Assembly: GCA_037128595.1 (NCBI GenBank)
Contig: JBAXWB010000005.1
Span: 124,001 to 188,000 of the forward strand
Reading direction: 5' to 3'
DNA length: 64,000 bases
Source of the DNA: a bacterium
GTDB lineage: Bacteria; Verrucomicrobiota; Kiritimatiellia; CAIKKV01; CAITUY01
Shown here: in pieces, positions 34,291 through 43,811 of the stretch
Numbering within the stretch: the first letter of the stretch is position 1
Layout of the letters: the number at the start of each line of letters is the position of its first letter
Notes under the pieces: model-generated
What the model was told of the DNA's origin: nothing
Databases searched by the model: none
What the model saw: only the letters and a program-made list of their open reading frames with translations
Translations under genes and position numbers: made by a program

Positions 34291-35385
34291 TCATTGCGCC
34301 ACCACCACGGGGACACGCTGGGCCAGCGCACACATCAACTCGTAACTTACTGTCTGAGCCTGCAGTGCCACTTCATCGATGGACAGCACGGTCCCATTGG
34401 CGGCGCGCCCCCACAAGGTCACCACACTGCCCTGACCGGATTGCGGTACAGGCGTGAGGTCCACGGCCAGCATATCCATGCTGACCCGCCCCAAAGTGCG
34501 GGAGCGTACACCGTCCACCAATACGGGCGTGCCAGTGGGACAAATCCGCGGATAACCGTCAGCATAGCCACAGGCCACCACGCCCAAGCGCATGTCTTGC
34601 TGTGCGACAAAACTGGAGCCATACCCGACCCCATCCCCTGCAGATATTGGCTGAACCGCTATGATTTTTGCAGCAAGCGTCATGGTGGGCTGCAAGCTCC
34701 ACTGGTCGGCAGAATGCTCCGGATAATCGGGCGCACTACCGTAAATGGCAATGCCAGGGCGCACCCAGTTAGAGCCCCGTGCGATGTCAGGATGGCGCAG
34801 GGTGGCTGCGCTATTGCTCAAGGTGCGTTCACCAGGCAGATCATGGGTGGTTGCTGCGAAGATGTCCATGGCATGGGCCACCCCCTTGGGGCCGTCCGCA
34901 TCGGCGAAGTGGGTCATTAGGGAAATTTTATCCACCTGGGGCAGGGCGCTCAGTCGGGCCCATGCGGAGCGGTACTGGTCCGGTGCAAAGCCCAGACGGT
35001 TCATCCCCGAGTTCATTTTTAGAAAAACATGATGCGGCAGATGGGTCTGGAGGGCTGCCAGCATGTCAATCTGGGCATCGCAGTGCACGGTATGCCACAA
35101 GTCCAACCGGGAACACAACTCGAGATCACGCGGCTCGAACACCCCTTCCAGCAGCAGGATAGGCCCACGCCAGCCAAGGTCACGCACCCGCTGGGCCTCC
35201 GCCAGGTCGAGTAAGGCGAAGCCATCGGCCCCCCGCAGGCCTTCAAACACCCGTTCGATTCCATGACCATAGGCGTTGGCCTTGACCACGGCCCAGACCC
35301 GGGCATCAGGCGCGCTACGGCGCGCTACGGCCAGATTGTGGATCAGTGCCTGCGTATGGATGGTAGCTTGTATGGGGCGGGGCAT
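34291..35385 (-). CDS. alr: Alanine racemase
   Basis: 364 residues, normal length. [10 protein letters not shown] near residue 32 carries the PLP lysine, [10 protein letters not shown] near 124 and GVGYGSSF near 254 with the catalytic tyrosine are all present, as is [12 protein letters not shown]. It interconverts L- and D-alanine for peptidoglycan or for D-alanine catabolism. The wording of the N-terminal third ([45 protein letters not shown]) is strikingly like Burkholderiales Alr as I remember it, suggesting transfer. It begins two bases after the stop of the preceding minus-strand gene, so the two are probably one transcript. Confidence 0.9.
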   Translation of the reverse strand: MPRPIQATIHTQALIHNLAVARRSAPDARVWAVVKANAYGHGIERVFEGLRGADGFALLDLAEAQRVRDLGWRGPILLLEGVFEPRDLELCSRLDLWHTVHCDAQIDMLAALQTHLPHHVFLKMNSGMNRLGFAPDQYRSAWARLSALPQVDKISLMTHFADADGPKGVAHAMDIFAATTHDLPGERTLSNSAATLRHPDIARGSNWVRPGIAIYGSAPDYPEHSADQWSLQPTMTLAAKIIAVQPISAGDGVGYGSSFVAQQDMRLGVVACGYADGYPRICPTGTPVLVDGVRSRTLGRVSMDMLAVDLTPVPQSGQGSVVTLWGRAANGTVLSIDEVALQAQTVSYELMCALAQRVPVVVAQ

Positions 35386-35387
35386 GA

Positions 35388-36509
35388 TTAGTTATTCCGT
35401 TGTGCAAGGCGGCCTTCTGGCGCCGCCTGCTGTGCTAAAACCCGGACTAGGGTGATTTTGCGGCGCGCAATGACCGCGTCATCCCAACGCTCCCAGCCTC
35501 CTTTGGCCGAGAAGGTATAGTATACATAGAATTCCTGGCCGGTCCGGCGTGGATCTGCCATGAATCCTGCAAATGACGGATAGAACGCTTCGCCGTTGTC
35601 GTTAGAGAGTGGCTTGCGTCCCGCCCAGTGGATGCCGTCGTCGGAGCATGTAATAAACAATTCCACGTGTTGACGGGAGGTGTTGGCGGCGACGACCATC
35701 ATGAACTTGTTGAGTTTTTCATTATAGCAGATATCCATCCAACGAATGTGCGGAATGCCGATTTCCAGTGAGCTGGACTTCCCACCTAATGCCGGCTCCG
35801 AGAATGTTCCCCTGTAATACTTCATCCATTCGGTGCTATTACCGGCCAAACTGGCATTAACGACATCATCGACCCTGGCCCGGACGACGGTGAGATGGCT
35901 TTGTTGAGATAGCCCCTCCTGTAGGGTGTCCAACGCATAAATGTAGAAATAGCCGTCCTTGATGATGTAGGGCGATCCGCCTACTTCGATACTCCATTTG
36001 GCCTGATCATTCTGGATGTTGGCAGTGAAAATAGGGCCCAAGTCCTTGAACCGCAAGCCCTGCTCATCAGTCTGGATCGAGAGTCCCAGCACGCTGTAGA
36101 AATTTTTCGCTGTACCCCGGTGAATCTCCGCGTGATAGAAAAGAAGCAAGCGCCGGGATTTTGGATCACGGAAAAGTGGACCGCCTGCAAGATACTGGAA
36201 CCCCTTGTTGCCTGTTGAGATCGATACCCGGTCAACTTTCTGGAACAATCGATCCTGTGTGCCGGTGACACGTACCGGGTCCTTCCCGTTGGCACCATAC
36301 AGTTGCACCTCGTCGCCACTGGTTAGCACTCCGCCATTCCCGTCAATGAACCACTTGAGTCCAAGGGCGTTGCGTTGCACTTTTGTAACGACGACTTCCC
36401 TGTCGCCGATAGTGAAGGCGGGAACTTCGTCCGAAAACGAAGCCAGACTACTCGCGGTAATCGCCATTGCCAATGTGGCACGCAAACAGGTTTTATTTTT
36501 GAATTCCAT
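35388..36509 (-). CDS. Secreted beta-propeller protein, glycosidase-like
   Basis: 373 residues from the ATG at 36509, giving a signal peptide ([15 protein letters not shown]). The body has propeller-like strands ([61 protein letters not shown]) reminiscent of GH43/GH32-type or DUF-class five-bladed propellers; I cannot assign a family or catalytic residues. Its start is 16 bp from operator copy E, on the opposite strand. There the minus strand reads TTGACG, 17 bp, CAGAAT, a plausible promoter. Followed at once by alr. Function unknown. Confidence 0.65.
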   Translation of the reverse strand: MEFKNKTCLRATLAMAITASSLASFSDEVPAFTIGDREVVVTKVQRNALGLKWFIDGNGGVLTSGDEVQLYGANGKDPVRVTGTQDRLFQKVDRVSISTGNKGFQYLAGGPLFRDPKSRRLLLFYHAEIHRGTAKNFYSVLGLSIQTDEQGLRFKDLGPIFTANIQNDQAKWSIEVGGSPYIIKDGYFYIYALDTLQEGLSQQSHLTVVRARVDDVVNASLAGNSTEWMKYYRGTFSEPALGGKSSSLEIGIPHIRWMDICYNEKLNKFMMVVAANTSRQHVELFITCSDDGIHWAGRKPLSNDNGEAFYPSFAGFMADPRRTGQEFYVYYTFSAKGGWERWDDAVIARRKITLVRVLAQQAAPEGRLAQRNN

Positions 36510-36524
36510 GGGATCTACAGGATC

Positions 36525-36588
36525 AGGTGATATTCTGCTAGTAATTGGTGAGAACGTCAAGGAAGCGAGGAGCGAGGGAGGCTATATA
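36525..36588 (+). promoter_or_regulatory. AraC-type operator-promoter, copy E
   Basis: AGGTGA at 36525 and TGGTGA at 36546 (21 bp), tail GAACGTCAAGGAAGCGAGG, and TATATA at 36583, 37 bp after the second half-site. It drives the TPR, ceramidase-like and DUF4838 genes. The predicted transcript would begin only about three bases before the ATG at 36598. The opposite strand carries TTGACG-17-CAGAAT toward the gene at 36509. Confidence 0.8.
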
Positions 36589-36597
36589 GTGAAGATT

Positions 36598-37281
36598 ATG
36601 AACAAACAACTGTTGGTGTACTCAGGTTTGGCCTGTTTTTTTGCGGTGGTAGGTCCAGTCCGGGCGGGCGACATGATGACGAATGAAGTCAGTGCCAGAA
36701 TCGATGCAGTGTTGAGTCGAATGAACGAGCTAAGCAAAGGGCCGGGTCGGACGACGGAGTTGATACAGCAGTTCAAGGACGAGGATATTGCCGCCTGGCC
36801 GGCAGCGTTCAACGGCAAGGCGGCCACGGCATTGCATCGCCGCGGCGAAGCCTACTATTTCATGAAAGACTACGAACGTGCACTCAAGGATTTGGAATTA
36901 GCGGCAAAATTGGTGCCGGATAACGGGTATATTTTGAATAGTCTCGGCGATGTATATCGGGCCAGGAAAGACGAGCAGCGGGCATTGCAAGCCTATCTTG
37001 CGGCCTTTGAGGTGGATCAGAAGCAGCATGCCGGTAAAGCTTACGGTTATATGCCCCTCAGCGCAACTTTGAGTGCCGCTAATATCCTCGTGAATCAGGC
37101 TAGATATCAGGAGGCCTTAAAAGTGGTTGGGCGATATGATGATACTGATATACGGAACATGGCGCCCATGTGGGGTGTCAGGTTGTTGAGAATGCAGGGG
37201 CAGATCCAGGCCGGGATGGGGAATGAGGAAGAGGCCCTGGCAAAATTCAAAGCGGCATTGCAACGGGAGAAAAACAAATGA
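36598..37281 (+). CDS. Secreted TPR protein with KDEDIxxWP motif
   Basis: 227 residues: signal peptide (1-23, PVRAGD), then FKDEDIAAWP near residue 60, then TPR units RRGEAYYFMKDYERALKDLELAAKL, LGDVYRARKDEQRALQAYLAAF and NQARYQEALKVVGRYD. A GTG at 36589 is an in-frame alternative. The -10 box of copy E ends only ten bases before the ATG, so the message may be leaderless. A homologous segment forms the C-terminus of the DUF4838 protein at 47093 and another homologue lies at 11040, implying that it works with DUF4838 proteins. It overlaps the next start by four bases. Confidence 0.8.
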   Translation: MNKQLLVYSGLACFFAVVGPVRAGDMMTNEVSARIDAVLSRMNELSKGPGRTTELIQQFKDEDIAAWPAAFNGKAATALHRRGEAYYFMKDYERALKDLELAAKLVPDNGYILNSLGDVYRARKDEQRALQAYLAAFEVDQKQHAGKAYGYMPLSATLSAANILVNQARYQEALKVVGRYDDTDIRNMAPMWGVRLLRMQGQIQAGMGNEEEALAKFKAALQREKNK

Positions 37282-38624
37282 AATCATGTGGCACCGTAAG
37301 ATGTAAGGGGTGGCTGATGGCGGCGGTAGGGATCGGTCTGGGAGTGTCTTCAGGCTTGGGGGCCACGCCTGATGCGAACCGCCTATATGCGGGAACGGCC
37401 AAGGTGGATATCACGCCGGCGGCGGCGGAGGCCATCGATGAGTCCGGCCGCGCCCTATCCCTGCATGATCCGATTTATGCCCGGGTGCTCGTGTTGAAGA
37501 ACAAGGAGACCTCGGTGGCGATCGTCTCGGTAGATCTCGAGGTTTTCCCCTCGGCGAAAGTCGTGGCGGAAGCCAAGGCGAAGTGGAAGGTGGAGCATGT
37601 GTTGCTTTGTGCCACGCATACCCATTCGGTCATGGCGCCGAAAGGCTTGCTCATGCCGCCGGCCAAGCCCGACTGGACGCGTACTGCAGACCGTTTGGCG
37701 GGTGTTGACTGGCCGGGGCTTTCGTCGGACCCCTGGTATGCGGCTACGGAGGACAAAATAGTGGCCGCGATCGGGAAAGCCATGGGAACCCTGTTTCCTG
37801 CCAATGTGGTAGCCGGAAAAGGACGGCTCGAAAGCGCCTACATGGCGCATAACCGCCGCCTGGTAGACAAGGATGGGAAAGCCAGGGCGATGTGGGACAA
37901 TCCCAAGCGCCTGCCTACGGAGCCCGTTGATTCGACGGTCGGCGTCCTGAAGGTCGAGGACGATGCCGGCAAGACGCGCGTCCTGCTTGTCCACTATGCC
38001 TGTCATCCTGTAGGGATGATGGATTCAGGAGTCCTGACGCGGGATTACCCCGGCGCGATGGTGGACTATGTGGAACAGGAGCTGGGCAGTGATTGCATGG
38101 GGATGTTCATCCAGGGCGCGTCAGGGGATATCGATCCGTACGACATGAACCTCTCCGGAGCCCATCGGTTCAACATGGTCAAGCAGGCGGGGATCTCTCT
38201 CGGGAAATGTGCGCTGCGTGTGGTGCGCGCCATCGATACCAAGCAGAACCCGCAAGGCGCTTCGCTCCAGGTTAAGGAAAGTGTATTGACGATTCCGTGC
38301 CGAACCGCGGATAAAACTTTTGACGTCGGACTGATGACGATGGTCGTCAATCATGCGTTTGCCCTGGTGGGTGTTCCGGGAGAGCCTTTCACACAGCTCC
38401 AGCTTGACTTGACCCGGGAATCCCCTGTGGCCATGACGTTTATGACGGGAGTGGCCTTTTGCGGTACAGGATTCCCGTTTCTCGTTTATGTCCCCACGGC
38501 ACAAGCCTTGAAGGAAGGCGGCTATGGCGCCTCCGAGTGTAGTTTCCTGGAAACCGAAGCAGGGAATCGGATGGTGAAAGAGGCGGCGGCAAGCCTTAGG
38601 GAAATGACGCCAGCGAAGCATTAA
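37278..38624 (+). CDS. Secreted neutral/alkaline ceramidase-like protein
   Basis: 448 residues with signal peptide (WLMAAVGIGLGVSSGLGA). The neutral ceramidase N-terminal domain is recognised by AGTAKVDITP near residue 40, the zinc motif CATHTHSVMAP near 113 (family THTHSGPGG), HYACHPVGM near 238 and QGASGDIDPYD near 278. True ceramidases are around 650-700 residues and have a C-terminal immunoglobulin-like domain, absent here. Family members in PVC bacteria are common in glycan clusters and probably hydrolyse other amides. ATGA overlap with the TPR gene shows translational coupling. Confidence 0.8.
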   Translation: MKSCGTVRCKGWLMAAVGIGLGVSSGLGATPDANRLYAGTAKVDITPAAAEAIDESGRALSLHDPIYARVLVLKNKETSVAIVSVDLEVFPSAKVVAEAKAKWKVEHVLLCATHTHSVMAPKGLLMPPAKPDWTRTADRLAGVDWPGLSSDPWYAATEDKIVAAIGKAMGTLFPANVVAGKGRLESAYMAHNRRLVDKDGKARAMWDNPKRLPTEPVDSTVGVLKVEDDAGKTRVLLVHYACHPVGMMDSGVLTRDYPGAMVDYVEQELGSDCMGMFIQGASGDIDPYDMNLSGAHRFNMVKQAGISLGKCALRVVRAIDTKQNPQGASLQVKESVLTIPCRTADKTFDVGLMTMVVNHAFALVGVPGEPFTQLQLDLTRESPVAMTFMTGVAFCGTGFPFLVYVPTAQALKEGGYGASECSFLETEAGNRMVKEAAASLREMTPAKH

Positions 38625-38672
38625 CCATAGAGGTTTTCTCGTGATGTCGATATTAAGCGGAAGGAGCTCCTT

Positions 38673-41600
38673 GTGAACATTCGTTATTTTGTCGCGGTCG
38701 GTATGGTACTCGCAAACTTCGGTAAGACGGATGCGGCTGATCTGGTTCTGGCAGAGAAGGGACGTACCGACTATCAGGTTGTCCTGCCGGATGTTCCGCT
38801 TAGTCCTGACATTGGCGAGAGTCTCAAGCAGGTCGCCCGTCTCGTCCAGGCGGCCTTCAAGGCCAATGGGGCTGATGTGCGTGTGGTGGGGGAATCCGCT
38901 CGTGATGCCCTGAAGCCGTCGATCTACCTGGGCGACACGGCCTTTGCGCGTAGCCACGGGGTTCGTGCATCGGAACTTGTCGGCTGGAGCTATGTGCACA
39001 AGGTGGTTGGTCGTGACGTTATCGTCGCAGGGCGCGAGCAAGTGGCGGTAGGGCGAAAGAAAGTAAATCCCACGGCCCCAACCTTTGACCGGATTGGTAC
39101 AGCAAAGGCTGCTCTTGATTTCCTTCGTCTCTATGTCGGGACTCGCTTCCTGTACCCCGACGTGTCCGGGCGAGGTGAGATCAAGGATGATGCTTCCGTG
39201 GACTGGTTGAAGTCGCCTGCCGTTGAGTTTCTGACCACCGCTGTTGTCAGGGTTCCGTCCGACCTGGATGTCCGGAAGTCAATTCCCCTTACCTACAACC
39301 TGGCTTGGGGATCCAGTGCCGGCTTCTACGATCTGGCGACCAGTCGGTATCCGGTTGTGGATGAGGTGTGGGGGGGGCATACCTACGGGAGGGCCATTCC
39401 GCTTGAGACGTACCGTGACACTCATCCGGAGTATTTCGCTTTGCTCGGAGGCAAGCGGCTGGTAGATCCTGATGGCATGGCGCAATACTGCATCTCCAAT
39501 CCTGAGGTGCAGAAGCTCATATTCGAGGATTTGATCTCCTGGCTTGATGCTGGATATGAAGCCGTCGATCTTGGACAGCCGGATGGATTCCGGCCCTGCC
39601 AGTGTGATAACTGTCTAAAACTGTTCGGTACCGGTAGTGATTGGGGGGAGAAATTGTGGATATTTCACCGCACTATGGCAGAGCAGGTGGCTAAGGCGAG
39701 GCCCGGAAAGAAAGTTATTCTGATGGCCTATAGTCTCACTGACAAGCCTCCGAAAACCTTCAGGAAATTCCCGAAAAACACGGGGTTAGCGGTGAGCGGC
39801 ACCAATGAGGAAAATCTGCAGGTTTGGCGTGACTACACGGTTCCCGCAGGATTCGTAGCGTACATTTACAATTCTACCCCGAATCTTGGCACCCGTTATA
39901 CCCCGATGCGTACCCCTCACTATGTTGAAGCCCAGGCAAAGCGCTTTGTCGCGTATCATATCCAATCGATCTATCGCGATGGCATTGGCTGTCTGTTCGG
40001 GCTGGAAGGGCCAGTCTATTATACAATGGGCAGAATGTTTGACGATGTGGATCATAACCGGGCCCAGGAGCTTGTGAGTGAATTCTGCAGTGGGGCATTT
40101 GGAAAGGCGTCCGGGCCCATGTTGCGCTTCTATGATCAGCTCTATCACGGGATTGAGTTGTACTCGGAATTCCTGGGAACCCGATGTCCTGCGTGGTCGT
40201 ATACCGATATTTACGGGCGGAGCCGGAAATTCCTCACGGATCCCTTCCAGTTCCTGGGGTTTATCTACACGCCGACCTTATTGGCGGCATTGGAGAAGGA
40301 GCTTAGCCAGGCCGAAAAGACGGCGGAAACGGATAAGGTGAAGGCCCGGCTGTCGCTCGTGCGTCGGGAGTTCAATTATGTCAAAAGTCTGGCACGCGTC
40401 ATCCATCTCTATCACGCGTACGAAATCCTGCCGGATCAGGCCTTACGTGACCGTTTACTGGATGCGATTGATGCCCGCAACGCCGAAATCGCTTCGCTTT
40501 TCGAATCCAAAGGGCCTAAGGCATTGCCCGGGTGGGCCATTACTCTTTTCCCACTACCTGGCCACAATGCTAACCATTTGCGGCTATATAATGATGGGTA
40601 TCAGGAGCCATTTAAGAATACGTGCTTGAACTGGGATACCAAAGCGATGCGCAGGGCCCCGCTATCGGGTGTCAGTCGGGTTGGTGTTAAGCCGGCTACA
40701 GGGGTGGTCTCATTGGATTCAGCGGAATGGGATGGCGCCTTGCCGCAGGTTTTGGAAGGACTTCCTAGGGATACCCGTCCGAACCAGCGAACCGTGGTTC
40801 GCGTGTTGTACGACAGCACCAGTGTGTATTTCCGGTTGGAATGTGATTTGCCTGCTGTCCTGATGGCGAAGCCTGCGGAGGCGGAGTTGTTCTCTATTTA
40901 CCTGGCACCATCCTCTGGACGGGACATTGGCTACCGGTTCACCGTCGGGCCGCGAGCTGATTCCAAGGTGGATGCGGCGAGCGGATTTATCGCCGATGTG
41001 ATGGATCCGCGCTACGGTCAGTTCGATCCTGACTGGAGTGGTGCCTGGTCGTATGAAACGAGACTTGAGCCGGAGAAAAACCGTTGGCTGGGACTGGTCA
41101 AGGTGCCATTCAAGTCATTGGGGGTTTTGGTCCCTGCTAACGGGACTCTCTGGCGTGGGAATTTCGGGCGGACACATGTTGGTGGGTCAGGCAAGGTTGA
41201 GCGTTCCCTCTGGTCGGCTCTTGGTAATACAAAAGACATGGATGACCGGACGGTGTTCGGCGAGATTAGTTTCGAGGCGGAAGCCTCGATGCGAGTGGCG
41301 AAGCACCCCTTAAATGTATCGCGTGACGAGTACAGTGCCATTCATGGGGATATCCCCGCTGAATGGAAAGGAATCACGAATTCGCCGACGATTTCATTAG
41401 GGTCATGGCTGTTTCGGGCGGATCCCGGTGATCAGGGAGGACGGGAGGGATGGTATGCCCCCGGGATTGAGACGGCAGATTGGGTTACGGTTGCGGTTCC
41501 GGCTTATTGGGCTGAGACCGAGGCGGTTGGTAACTATCAGGGTTATGGCTGGTGCCGGACTACCTTTGTATTGCCAGCAGAGTGGAAGGGGCGACGGCTT

Positions 41601-41849
41601 CGGCTATTGTTCGGCGCTGTCGATGAACAAGCTTGGGTGTATGTCAACGGGCGCTTGGTGAAAGAACATAGTGAGAAGTCCGAAGGGAAGGGGATCGCTG
41701 AACTCTGCGAGGAACCTTTTGCCGCTGAAGTTCCGCCTCAGGACCTGGAGTACGGCAAGGTCAACACACTGGTCGTCCGGGTTCATAACTCTATTGCCAA
41801 TGGTGGCATTTGGCGCAGGGTGCTTGTTCAGGCCGAAGATGCGAAATAA
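38673..41849 (+). CDS. DUF4838 family secreted protein, complete
   Basis: 1058 residues from a GTG start with AAGGAG seven bases upstream. Signal peptide (1-21, TDAADLVL), an alpha-glucuronidase-like N-terminal domain (about 22-190, YLGDTAFAR), the DUF4838 core (about 225-640, CISNPEVQ, DGFRPCQC, WGEKLWIFHR, GLEGPVYYTMGRMFDDVDHN), a CBM9-like sandwich (about 690-870) and a GH2-like jelly roll at the end (GYGWCRTTF, WVYVNGR, NSIANGGIWRRV). Near-identical architecture to the gene at 1-2487. Substrate unknown; the domain set suggests binding and hydrolysis of a uronic-acid or amino-sugar polymer. Confidence 0.85.
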   Translation: MNIRYFVAVGMVLANFGKTDAADLVLAEKGRTDYQVVLPDVPLSPDIGESLKQVARLVQAAFKANGADVRVVGESARDALKPSIYLGDTAFARSHGVRASELVGWSYVHKVVGRDVIVAGREQVAVGRKKVNPTAPTFDRIGTAKAALDFLRLYVGTRFLYPDVSGRGEIKDDASVDWLKSPAVEFLTTAVVRVPSDLDVRKSIPLTYNLAWGSSAGFYDLATSRYPVVDEVWGGHTYGRAIPLETYRDTHPEYFALLGGKRLVDPDGMAQYCISNPEVQKLIFEDLISWLDAGYEAVDLGQPDGFRPCQCDNCLKLFGTGSDWGEKLWIFHRTMAEQVAKARPGKKVILMAYSLTDKPPKTFRKFPKNTGLAVSGTNEENLQVWRDYTVPAGFVAYIYNSTPNLGTRYTPMRTPHYVEAQAKRFVAYHIQSIYRDGIGCLFGLEGPVYYTMGRMFDDVDHNRAQELVSEFCSGAFGKASGPMLRFYDQLYHGIELYSEFLGTRCPAWSYTDIYGRSRKFLTDPFQFLGFIYTPTLLAALEKELSQAEKTAETDKVKARLSLVRREFNYVKSLARVIHLYHAYEILPDQALRDRLLDAIDARNAEIASLFESKGPKALPGWAITLFPLPGHNANHLRLYNDGYQEPFKNTCLNWDTKAMRRAPLSGVSRVGVKPATGVVSLDSAEWDGALPQVLEGLPRDTRPNQRTVVRVLYDSTSVYFRLECDLPAVLMAKPAEAELFSIYLAPSSGRDIGYRFTVGPRADSKVDAASGFIADVMDPRYGQFDPDWSGAWSYETRLEPEKNRWLGLVKVPFKSLGVLVPANGTLWRGNFGRTHVGGSGKVERSLWSALGNTKDMDDRTVFGEISFEAEASMRVAKHPLNVSRDEYSAIHGDIPAEWKGITNSPTISLGSWLFRADPGDQGGREGWYAPGIETADWVTVAVPAYWAETEAVGNYQGYGWCRTTFVLPAEWKGRRLRLLFGAVDEQAWVYVNGRLVKEHSEKSEGKGIAELCEEPFAAEVPPQDLEYGKVNTLVVRVHNSIANGGIWRRVLVQAEDAK

Positions 41850-41972
41850 TTCGGGAAGACACGCGGTATTCAATTCTTCCTCGGGACCATGTTCGGGAAA
41901 TGGTTAAAAGTCGGGGATGGATCGGCTAAATGATTCAGGTTTACAATAAACAGGAAAGGGATGAGGAAATAG

Positions 41973-42992
41973 ATGAAGGCGATAATATATGTGGGTAAGG
42001 ATAAGCTGGAAGTGCAAGAGGTGCCCGTGCCTGTTGTTGGGCCGGAACAGATACTTCTGAAGAACCATTATGCGTCGATTTGCGGTAGCGATATTCATAT
42101 TTTGGCGGGAAAGCATCCCCGTGTGGTCCCGCCGTTGATCATGGGGCACGAAGGATCTGCGGAAGTGGCGGCCATCGGGCCGTCGGCCAAAACAGAGCTG
42201 AACGTCGGCGACCGGGTGGTGGTGGAACCGCTCCTTTCATGCGGTCACTGCTATGCCTGTAAAACCGGATTGCAGCACATCTGTCACACCCTGGGGCTCT
42301 ATGGCATTGATAAGCCCGGACTGTTTGCCGAATATGTCGCGGTGGACGCGGCGCGCGTTTTCAAGCTGCCGGATACCATTTCACTTGACGTGGCGGCCCT
42401 CATTGAGCCGATCGCCGTTGCGGTTCATTCCGTGCGGCGATCCAACATCAAAGTGGGTGACCGGGTCTGTGTCCAAGGTGCCGGTCCAATCGGCATTCTC
42501 ACGGCGCTTATGGCCCGTATGGCCGGGGCGTCACGGGTATTGATCAGTGACAAACAGGCATTCCGGCTGGATCTCGCCCGGCAGTACGGACTGGAAACCA
42601 TCGACCTCAACACGCAAGACCCGGTTGAAGAAGTCAAAAAAGCCACGGGCGGATGGGGCGCGGATGTGGTGTTCGAAGTGGTGGGCATTTCGGCGACGGC
42701 CATGCTTTCACCCGATTTGTGCCGGGTCCGCGGCACGATCTGTGCCGTGAGCCATCCCAAAGAACCGCTGATGATGAATATGTTGCGCTGCAATTTCAAG
42801 GAACTGACCATCACCACGGTTCGGGTGTATGAAATGTTCGATTTCACGCGTGCCATTGAGATTGCCGCCTCGAACGCAATCGATTTCTCAAAGATCCTCT
42901 CACGGCCGTTTTCTCTGGATGAAGCCGAGGCCGCGTTTGATGCCGCCAAAAGTGGGAACACCGTGATGAAAGTGTTGTTCAAGATTTCTTGA
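41973..42992 (+). CDS. Zinc-dependent medium-chain dehydrogenase
   Basis: 339 residues. Catalytic zinc site with Cys37 (SICGSDIH) and GHE near 62; structural zinc cluster CGHCYACKTGLQHIC near 90-104; NAD(P) site VQGAGPIGILTA near 167. This places it with sorbitol, threonine and galactitol/L-idonate dehydrogenases. GAGG before the ATG. It follows the DUF4838 gene after 123 bp and precedes an SDR gene, a pair commonly seen oxidising and reducing hexonates or polyols. A KDPG-type aldolase at 46221 fits a sugar-acid route. Confidence 0.85.
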   Translation: MKAIIYVGKDKLEVQEVPVPVVGPEQILLKNHYASICGSDIHILAGKHPRVVPPLIMGHEGSAEVAAIGPSAKTELNVGDRVVVEPLLSCGHCYACKTGLQHICHTLGLYGIDKPGLFAEYVAVDAARVFKLPDTISLDVAALIEPIAVAVHSVRRSNIKVGDRVCVQGAGPIGILTALMARMAGASRVLISDKQAFRLDLARQYGLETIDLNTQDPVEEVKKATGGWGADVVFEVVGISATAMLSPDLCRVRGTICAVSHPKEPLMMNMLRCNFKELTITTVRVYEMFDFTRAIEIAASNAIDFSKILSRPFSLDEAEAAFDAAKSGNTVMKVLFKIS

Positions 42993-43013
42993 TGAATGAA
43001 AGGAAATGACGGA

Positions 43014-43775
43014 ATGAATTTGTTCAACGTTGAAAATAAACGCATTCTCATCACGGGGTCGTCACAGGGGTTGGGGTTTGCGTTTGCCGAGGGGCTGGGC
43101 CTGGCGGGCGCTGAAATCCTCCTGAATGGACGCAGTGAGGAAAAGCTAAAGGCCGCCTATCAGAAACTCATCGGCAAAAATATCAAAGCGCACATGTGCC
43201 CGTTTGATGTCACGGATGAAGCCCAGGTGGTTCCCGCGATTGATAAAATCGAATCCGGGATCGGCCCGATTGACGTCCTGATCAACAATGCCGGAATGAT
43301 CGCCCGCGGGGCGTTTGAGGACTTCGACACGACGGCTTGGTGGAATGTCGTGGAACTGAATCTTAAATCGCCGTTTATCGTCAGTAAGGCGGTGGGCAAA
43401 AAGATGATTGCCCGGAAAGCAGGCAAGATCATTAATATTACGTCCCTGTTAAGCGAAGGGGCCCGGCCTTCAATCTCCCCGTATACCGCCAGCAAAGGAG
43501 GGCTTAAAATGCTCACTAAGGCGATGGCTGTTGAATTCGCGAAGCATAATATTCAAGTTAATGCCATTGGGCCCGGCTATTTTGCGACGGATCTCAACCG
43601 CACACTCAAGGCAAACAAGGAGTTTGATCACTGGGTGTGTACCAGAACCCCAGCCGGCCGCTGGGGTGAGCCCGAGGAACTCATGGGTGCGGCCATATTC
43701 CTGTCGTCGAGCGCCTCGGGTTTTATTACAGGGCAAACCATTTATGTGGATGGGGGCTGGCTTGCGGCACTTTAA
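43014..43775 (+). CDS. Short-chain dehydrogenase, gluconate 5-dehydrogenase-like
   Basis: 253 residues from the ATG at 43014; an ATG at 42996 is an alternative. Classical SDR motifs: TGSSQGLGFA near residue 13, NNAGMIARG near 87, NITSLLSEG near 138, YTASKGG near 153 with catalytic Tyr and Lys, and GPGYFATDLN. The sequence style is that of gluconate 5-dehydrogenase / 2-deoxy-D-gluconate 3-dehydrogenase. It probably acts together with the zinc dehydrogenase 21 bp upstream on a hexonate. Convergent with the SGNH gene 36 bp away; I see no terminator between them. Confidence 0.85.
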   Translation: MNLFNVENKRILITGSSQGLGFAFAEGLGLAGAEILLNGRSEEKLKAAYQKLIGKNIKAHMCPFDVTDEAQVVPAIDKIESGIGPIDVLINNAGMIARGAFEDFDTTAWWNVVELNLKSPFIVSKAVGKKMIARKAGKIINITSLLSEGARPSISPYTASKGGLKMLTKAMAVEFAKHNIQVNAIGPGYFATDLNRTLKANKEFDHWVCTRTPAGRWGEPEELMGAAIFLSSSASGFITGQTIYVDGGWLAAL

Positions 43776-43811
43776 GTGGCTTTCGGCGCAGCCCATATCC
43801 GCTCAAGACGT

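Noticed and set aside
34231-34920. 229-residue plus-strand frame opposite alr
   Set aside because: alr is certain on the minus strand; this frame is a shadow.
43776-43811. Terminator between convergent SDR and SGNH genes
   Set aside because: No stem with a T-run can be drawn in the 36-bp gap.
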